From Albimonas sp036154955 (lineage in GTDB: Bacteria > Pseudomonadota > Alphaproteobacteria > Rhodobacterales > Rhodobacteraceae), in NCBI GenBank assembly GCA_036154955.1, contig JAYZWL010000083.1, positions 1 to 64,000 of the forward strand: a stretch of DNA of 64,000 nt. The letters are read 5' to 3'. The notes below the pieces were generated by a model that was not told where the DNA came from, did no database searches, and saw nothing but the letters and a program-made list of their open reading frames with translations. The position numbers and the translations under genes were made by a program. This document shows, in pieces, positions 59,034-64,000 of the stretch. The number at the start of each line of letters is the position of its first letter. Position 1 is the stretch's first letter.

Positions 59034-60772
59034 TCCGGCGTCCAGCGGTAGAGCCAGGTCTCCGACACCGGCTCCCCGCCCTCGGCGCGCACCAGCTGCA
59101 GGCGGAACTCGACCCCGCCGCTGTCCGGCGGATTGAACCCGATCGCCACCCGCGCCACGCCAGCCCGGGGCAGGGAGCGCAGGTTGAGATGCTGGATCTT
59201 GCCGTTCGACGCCTCCGCCTTCGGGCGCAGGTCGCTGATCGGCCGCTCGCCGATGTCGAAATCCACCACCAGCACCCGCCGCTCGCCCTCGATCACCGAG
59301 CGGCCGGCCCGGGTCGAGATCACCCGCGCCGCCGGCGCCTCGTCCGGCGGCTGCGCGCACCAGTAGAGCCGGTAGGCGAAGGCGTGCTCCCGCTCCGCCT
59401 CCAGCGGTTTGCGGGGGCGCCAGAAGGCGACGATGTTGTCGTTGAACTCGCTGTCGGTGGGGATCTCCACCAGACGCGCGTCGCCCTCCTGCCAGTCGTC
59501 CAGCGGCGCCACCCAGGCGGAGGGGCGCTTTTCGTAGCGGGCCTCGGCGTCCTGGTAGTATTCGAAGCCCCGCCGGCGCTGGACCAGCCCGAAGCCCCGC
59601 GGGTTCAGGTCCTGGAAGGCCGAAAGCTGCAGGGTCGCGGGGTTGGACAGCGGCCGCCAGATCCGCTCGCCATGGCCGTTCAGCATCTGAAGGCCCATCG
59701 AATCGTGCACCGCGTCGCGATAGTCGTCGACGCGCCCCCGCTCCTTCGCGCCGAAATAATACATCGAGGTCAGCGGCGCGATGCCGGCCTCGGTCAGGTC
59801 CACGCGGGGGATGAGGGTGGAGCGCACGTCGACCACCGTCTCCGCGCCCGGGCGGATCAGGAATTCGTAGGCGCCCACGACCGAAGGGCTCTCCAGCAGC
59901 GCGTGCAGCTTGAACTCTGTGGCGTTGCGCGCCGGGCGATGCAGCCAGAAGCGGGTGAAGACCGGGAACTCCTCCCCCCCCGGCGCGCCGGTGTTGATGG
60001 CCAGCGCCCGGGCGGACAGCCCGAAGATCTGGTCGCGCCCGATGCCGCGGAAGAAGCTCGCGCCCTGGAACACCGAGATCTCGTCATGCACTTCCGGCCG
60101 GTTGATCGGATAGCGCAGGCGGAAGCCGGTCCAGGACATGCCCTCGCCCGCGCCCGCGGGGGCGCGGCCGCCGGGCAGGTTGAAGTGGCTCTCGTCGAAA
60201 TGCAGGGCGGTGGGGTCGAAGGGCAGGGGGCGGGCGGTCCCGTCCTCCACCACCGCGATGGCCACCGCGTCGCGATAGATGGCGCCGGGGGGCATGAGGT
60301 CGACCTCGAAGCCCAGCCCCTCGCCCCGCCAGATCCGCCGGTCGGTCATGTAGCGGATGGCGCGGTAGGAGTCGTAGTCGAGATCCCCGAAGATCCCGGT
60401 CAGGTCCTGCCAGCGGTTCTCGTGCCGCTCCCGCACCCGGTCGCGGGCGATCTGCAGGACGGTCTCGAAGTCGAAGACCGGGGCGGAGGGGGCGGCGGCG
60501 GCGGGCGCGGGGGCGTCCTGCTGCGCGTTGGCGGGGACCGGAACCGCGAGCCAGCCGGCCGCCCCCAGCGCCCCGCCGGCCCCGGCGGCGAGCAGGAAGC
60601 GGCGGCGGTCGATGATCGGGACGGGCGCGTCGGCGGGGCCGAAGGCGGGATCGGAGCTGGAGGAGGCGGAAGCGGCGCCGATCCGGCCGGGGTCGACGGC
60701 TGCATCCAGGCCGCGCGGGGAGAGGCGCTCCGGGCTCGGTTCGCGGGTCATTGGGGTCGTGGTCTCCGTCAT
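59030..60772 (-). CDS. opgG: Periplasmic glucan biosynthesis protein OpgG/OpgD
   Basis: 580 aa from ATG 60772 (MTETTTPM); ATG 60751 seven codons on is equally possible, and neither has an ideal ribosome site. A Tat signal sits at about residues 53-85 (DRRRFLLAAGAGGALGAAG...PANA), as in OpgD. The mature protein has FDFETVLQIARDRV, DYDSYRAIRYMTDRRIWR, FQGASFFRGIGRDQIFGLSARALAINTG and PTDSEFNDNIVAFWRP, all family-specific. Twin-Arg export argues for OpgD-like handling. It shapes the glucan made by OpgH, with which it is translationally coupled. Confidence 0.94.
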   Translation of the reverse strand: MTETTTPMTREPSPERLSPRGLDAAVDPGRIGAASASSSSDPAFGPADAPVPIIDRRRFLLAAGAGGALGAAGWLAVPVPANAQQDAPAPAAAAPSAPVFDFETVLQIARDRVRERHENRWQDLTGIFGDLDYDSYRAIRYMTDRRIWRGEGLGFEVDLMPPGAIYRDAVAIAVVEDGTARPLPFDPTALHFDESHFNLPGGRAPAGAGEGMSWTGFRLRYPINRPEVHDEISVFQGASFFRGIGRDQIFGLSARALAINTGAPGGEEFPVFTRFWLHRPARNATEFKLHALLESPSVVGAYEFLIRPGAETVVDVRSTLIPRVDLTEAGIAPLTSMYYFGAKERGRVDDYRDAVHDSMGLQMLNGHGERIWRPLSNPATLQLSAFQDLNPRGFGLVQRRRGFEYYQDAEARYEKRPSAWVAPLDDWQEGDARLVEIPTDSEFNDNIVAFWRPRKPLEAEREHAFAYRLYWCAQPPDEAPAARVISTRAGRSVIEGERRVLVVDFDIGERPISDLRPKAEASNGKIQHLNLRSLPRAGVARVAIGFNPPDSGGVEFRLQLVRAEGGEPVSETWLYRWTPE

Positions 60773-61334
60773 GCGCGGCGGGCCGGACGCCGGGGCGTCC
60801 GTCCGCAAGAGTAGGGGCCGGAGCGCGCCGGGCAAGCGCGCCGGGCGTCGGTCCGGGTCGGGCCCGGGGCCGGGGTCGTGCCCGGGGGCGGGCCCGGGAT
60901 CGGGCCTTGGGCCGGGTCGGCGGTCTGGGCTGGGATCGGCACCGCGGGGCGCTCCGTGTCCAGGGTCGGGTCGGTTCGCGGCCGCCGGCGCAACCGGTCT
61001 GGCCGCCGGGGGCGGGATCGGCGGGACGTCCCGCGGTTCGGGACCGGCATGGACGCGGGCGCGCGGATCGGACGTGGCGGGGACGGTCCCCGCGCCTCGT
61101 CGCCGAACCGTGGCGCTTCGCTTCTCATAACGCCGCCATGGCAAGGAGCTAGGGCGACTTCGTGGCGACGTGGGGGGCTGCGACGTTCCGCGCAGGCCGG
61201 AAAGCGCTTCCATCGACGTGGCGGGGCGGCCGGAGGCGGGTTAGGGTCGGGCCGAGCCCCGTCCGGCCCGGCGTCCCGCCCGCGCGCCGGCCGGGCGCCG
61301 CTTCCCGCCCGCATCCCTGACCGCAGGAGCTGAC
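60773..61334. other. Gene-free region with degenerate G-rich repeats
   Basis: 562 bp between the divergent opgG and class II aldolase genes. From about 60840 to 60955 the plus strand repeats words such as gggcccgg, gccggggtc and gggcgggcc. No gene with family support is present. Promoters for both genes must lie here, but I cannot point to them. Confidence 0.55.
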
Positions 61335-62135
61335 ATGGCCCATTCCTTCACCCCGCGCCGCGCCCCCGACGCGGCCGCGCCGCGCGCCAACCGCCCCGAC
61401 CTGTCCTCGCCCGAGGTGCGCGCGGCGCGTGAGGATCTGGCCGCCTGTTTCCGCATGGCCGCGCGGCTGGGCTTCGAAGAGGGGATCTGCAACCATTTCT
61501 CCGCCCTCGTGCCCGGCCATGACGACCTGTTCCTGGTCAATCCCTACGGCTTCGCCTTCCGGGAGATCACCGCCTCCTCCCTGCTGGTCTGCGATTTCGA
61601 CGGCGCGGTGATCGAGGGCGACGGCGCGCCGGAGGCCACCGCCTTCCACATCCACGCCCGCCTGCACGCGGCCCGGCCCTCGGCCCGGGTCGCCTTCCAC
61701 ACCCACATGCCCTACGCCACCGCCCTGTCGATGACCGAGGGCGACCCGCTGATCTTCGCCGGCCAGACCGCGCTGAAATTCTACGGGCGCACGGCGGTGG
61801 ACGCGGATTACAACGGGCTGGCGCTGGATGCGGCCGAGGGCGACCGGATCGCGGCCGCCGCGGGGGATGCGGACATCGTGTTCATGAAGCATCACGGGGT
61901 CATGGTGCTGGCCCCGACCATCGCCGAGGCCTGGGACGACCTCTATTACCTGGAACGCGCCTGCGAGGTGCAGACCCTGGCCCTGTCCACCGGGCGGGAG
62001 GTGCGCCCCGTCGATCCGGACGTGGCCGCGGCGGCGGCGGCTCAGATGCGCGAGGGCGATCCGGAATCGGCCCGGCTCCACCTGCTGTCCCTGCGTCGGA
62101 CGCTGGATCTGGAGGAGCCGGGCTACCGCGACTGA
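61335..62135 (+). CDS. Class II aldolase/adducin family protein, second copy
   Basis: 266 aa. ATG 61335 follows GGAG at six bases. The zinc-binding set is FHTHMP (His 122, His 124) and MKHHGVM (His 187), with the family block FLVNPYGFAFREITASSLLVCDFDG near residue 66. LALSTG and ERACEVQTL resemble the ~250-aa group often annotated as class II aldolase of unknown substrate. It stands alone, flanked by gene-free sequence, with no evident operon partners. Confidence 0.9.
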   Translation: MAHSFTPRRAPDAAAPRANRPDLSSPEVRAAREDLAACFRMAARLGFEEGICNHFSALVPGHDDLFLVNPYGFAFREITASSLLVCDFDGAVIEGDGAPEATAFHIHARLHAARPSARVAFHTHMPYATALSMTEGDPLIFAGQTALKFYGRTAVDADYNGLALDAAEGDRIAAAAGDADIVFMKHHGVMVLAPTIAEAWDDLYYLERACEVQTLALSTGREVRPVDPDVAAAAAAQMREGDPESARLHLLSLRRTLDLEEPGYRD

Positions 62136-63112
62136 GCGCGACGTCCGCGCGAAGAGACCGGCGGCGCGGCCGCGGCCGGGCAGGAGCGCGCGCGGCGGAA
62201 GGCGAAAGCCGTCGCGCGCGGCGGGCGGCGAAAGGTCGGGGCGGTGCGGACGGGCCGGCGGGATCGGAAGGCGCGCGGCCGGACGGCCGCGGTCGACGGG
62301 ATGGCCGCCGGTCCGATCCGGTGGCGAAGATGCCCCTCCCGGCCGGGCGCATCGGCGATGAGCGCCGTCCATGGGCGCGACGCGCCGGCATGGCGTCGCG
62401 CGGTCCGGCCCGGGGCGCCGCGCCGGCCGCGGTCGGCGAACGTCGCCGCTTCGCGTCCTGCGTTCGTCACGCGCATCGGCCGGGTCGGTCGCCCGAGGTC
62501 CGCCGGATCTCGCGCCTCTGCGTGGCGTCTCGGAGGCGCGGACGTCACGGCGCGGCCCCGCACGGGCGCGGCCCTGCGAACGGGGGGGGCGGCGGATCGG
62601 CCGGGTCGCGGCGTCTCGGCCGGACCGTCCGGCCGGGGCCGTCGACGACCCGCGCCGGGCATCGCGTCGTCGCGCCGCCTCTCGTCTCCGCGCGCCGGCC
62701 CGGCTCCGGTCCGGCCCGACGGAGCCTGAACGTCTCCGCGTTCGCGCCGGACCGCCTGCGCCGGACCGCGCGACCGTCGCGAGGGGAGAGGCGCCGAGCA
62801 TTGCGCTGCGAGGCGAGCGCGGGACGAGCGCCGCCCCGTCGGCCGTGCTGAGGATGCGTCCCCGCGGACCGCGCGCCATCGCCCGGGCGGGCGCCTTCGC
62901 CGATATCTCCTCGCCTTCGGCGCTGATCCCCGATCCACGGCCCCGCCCCTCGGCCCCCCGATGCGCGCCTTCGCGCTCGGCCCCGACCCCGGACACGACT
63001 CCGGCCCTCGCCCCGGCCCCGGCCCCGGCCCTGACCAAGTCGGTTCCGCGTCCGCATCCGGCGCGCGTCGCGCGGCGCCGCCGAGGCGGGACGGCGCGAC
63101 GCGGCGGACGGC
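62136..63112. other. Gene-free GC-rich stretch
   Basis: 977 bp between the second aldolase and the response-regulator gene. It is dense in CGCGCC, CCGGCC and GGGGC words, with a run of ccggcccc units at about 63010-63035. Open frames exist on every strand but encode only Arg/Ala/Pro/Gly-rich strings. No hairpin with a T run, no tRNA-like fold and no insertion-sequence ends were seen. Confidence 0.6.
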
Positions 63113-63496
63113 TCATGCGTCGGCGAGCGGGTCCGGCCGGCGGTTGCGGTAGTGATCGACCAGGGCCGCCACCTCCTCGAAATTCTCGGACTTGTGGAAG
63201 AAGGCGGTGACGTTGTCGTTGAGGTTGAACAGTTCGGCCAGCGCCAGGTCGGTGCGGGCGCTGACCACCACCACCGGCAACGCCGGGTCGAAGCGCGCGG
63301 CCGCGGCGATGAGGTCCAGCCCGTCGCCATCCGGCAGGCCGAGATCGGTGAGCATCATTCCGAAGCGTTCCGCGCGCAACGAGGCCTCCCCCTCCGCCCG
63401 GCTATGGGCGAGCTGGGCGATCATTCCCCGCCCCATAAGCTCCAGCCGCCAGCGTTCGGCGACCAGGCGATCATCCTCCACGATCAGGCAGCGCAT
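63113..63496 (-). CDS. Single-domain response regulator
   Basis: 127 aa. ATG 63496 has AAGGGG at six bases. A lone receiver domain: acidic pocket EDD (7-9), phosphoacceptor Asp 51 (MMLTDLGLPDGDG), switch Ser 79 (VVVVSARTD) and conserved Lys 102 (FFHKSEN). No output domain follows. It resembles the 141-aa neighbour upstream, so a local duplication is likely. It may shuttle phosphate or act by protein contact. Confidence 0.92.
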   Translation of the reverse strand: MRCLIVEDDRLVAERWRLELMGRGMIAQLAHSRAEGEASLRAERFGMMLTDLGLPDGDGLDLIAAAARFDPALPVVVVSARTDLALAELFNLNDNVTAFFHKSENFEEVAALVDHYRNRRPDPLADA

Positions 63497-63574
63497 CTCA
63501 TGCCCCTTGCGAAAAGATCCGCCTGCGAGGGTCGGCGCATTCGGTTGACAAAGCGTGAAGACGCCCGCCCCGGG

Positions 63575-64000
63575 CTATGTCCGCCCCAACCCGTTCGCGC
63601 CGTCGACGAGCCTGGGCCGGGGCGTCGTCGCCCCGCCGTCGCCCCACAGCTTCCGCCGCTTCCGCGCCTCGTGAACGATGAACCCGCAGGCGTCCTCGAT
63701 CCGGGAGGTCTTGCGGAACACCGCGGCGAGGTTCGGATAGGGGTCGAACAACTCCCCGAAGGCGAAGTCCTGCCGCGCGGTGATGACGGTGACCGGCGTT
63801 TCGGGCTGCTTGAGGCGGGCGAGTTCCAGCAGGTCCACGCCATCGCCGTCGGGCAGGGTCAGGTCAAGCACGATGATGTCGTAGGCTTTCGACAGGATGA
63901 GCTTGGCCCCGTCCGTCCAGCGGCCGACGAATTCCGCCGAGAAGCCCTGATCGTATATGAAGTCCTTCAGAAGCCGGCCCACGATCAGGTCGTCCTCCAC
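63575..64000 (-). CDS. Single-domain response regulator, truncated by the window edge
   Basis: At least 141 codons; the 5' end lies beyond 64000, since the first residues VEDDLIVGRLL are the inside of a receiver's first strand. The phosphoacceptor is Asp in DIIVLDLTLPDGDG, with the switch Thr in TVITARQD and Lys in VFRKTSR. The C-terminal ~25 residues (GGATTPRPRLVDGANGLGRT) are outside the fold. It shares the xxLPDGDGxDLxxxA pattern with the 63113 gene, 78 bp away. A cognate kinase may follow off-window. Confidence 0.88.
   Translation of the reverse strand: MEDDLIVGRLLKDFIYDQGFSAEFVGRWTDGAKLILSKAYDIIVLDLTLPDGDGVDLLELARLKQPETPVTVITARQDFAFGELFDPYPNLAAVFRKTSRIEDACGFIVHEARKRRKLWGDGGATTPRPRLVDGANGLGRT

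Noticed and set aside
59030..61213. Longer opgG reading frame starting near 61213
   Set aside because: The added ~147 residues are Pro/Gly/Arg repeats and would bury the Tat signal deep inside the protein.

Overview
The window comes from a very GC-rich bacterium with tightly packed, mostly leftward genes. Many stop and start codons overlap as ATGA. Tat-type signal peptides, polyamine/amino-acid/peptide ABC importers, OpgGH-type glucan genes and MocR/GntR/LysR regulators together suggest an alphaproteobacterium, probably in or near the Rhodobacterales. That placement is inference; there is no rRNA or tRNA here to anchor it.

Left third (1041-24304). A single leftward run of 17 genes (22889 down to 1041) encodes a contractile, phage-tail-like injection system of the extracellular (eCIS, Afp/PVC-like) type. 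In order it holds a 90-aa winged-helix-like protein, a DUF4255/Pvc16 cap protein, a 296-aa unknown, a standard sheath, a tube protein, a second 952-aa sheath with a fibronectin-like insertion, a second tube protein, a LysM tube/baseplate protein, a DUF5908 peptide, a spike split into gpD-like and gpV-like genes, a 672-aa protein with C-terminal membrane helices, gp25, a J-like baseplate protein, a tail-protein-I-like wedge protein, and two fibre-like proteins. The AAA+ remodelling ATPase, tape measure, PAAR tip and any toxin cargo are not visible. They may lie beyond the left edge or elsewhere. Upstream of the run sits a near-perfect sigma-54 (-24/-12) promoter, two palindromes exactly 21 bp apart at about -88 and -109, a strong terminator, and then a sigma-54 activator gene with no sensory domain. 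This is a self-contained regulatory circuit for the injection system and the most interesting feature of the window.

Middle. 24571-29142 is a putrescine/spermidine-type ABC importer whose second permease carries an unusual repeat tail. A divergent MocR-type regulator and a TauE/SafE permease follow. 32009-40687 is a ten-gene unit combining an amino-acid-type ABC importer with D-carbamoylase, D-hydantoinase and hydantoin racemase, plus a flavin reductase-like and a DHDPS-family protein and a LysR regulator. This is a cyclic-ureide (hydantoin-like) uptake and catabolism locus. 41036-51822 is a second catabolic unit: a complete dipeptide-type ABC importer with two different amidohydrolases, a D-2-hydroxyacid dehydrogenase and a class II aldolase, facing a divergent GntR/FCD regulator.

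Right end. A CPA1 antiporter fused to a cyclic-nucleotide-binding domain, an orphan TAXI-type binding protein, opgH and opgG/opgD glucan genes, a second class II aldolase, and two neighbouring single-domain response regulators, the last cut by the window edge. Gene-free, extremely GC-rich stretches lie at 1-1040, 60773-61334 and 62136-63112. No CRISPR arrays, RNA genes, insertion sequences or prophage replication/packaging genes were recognised.
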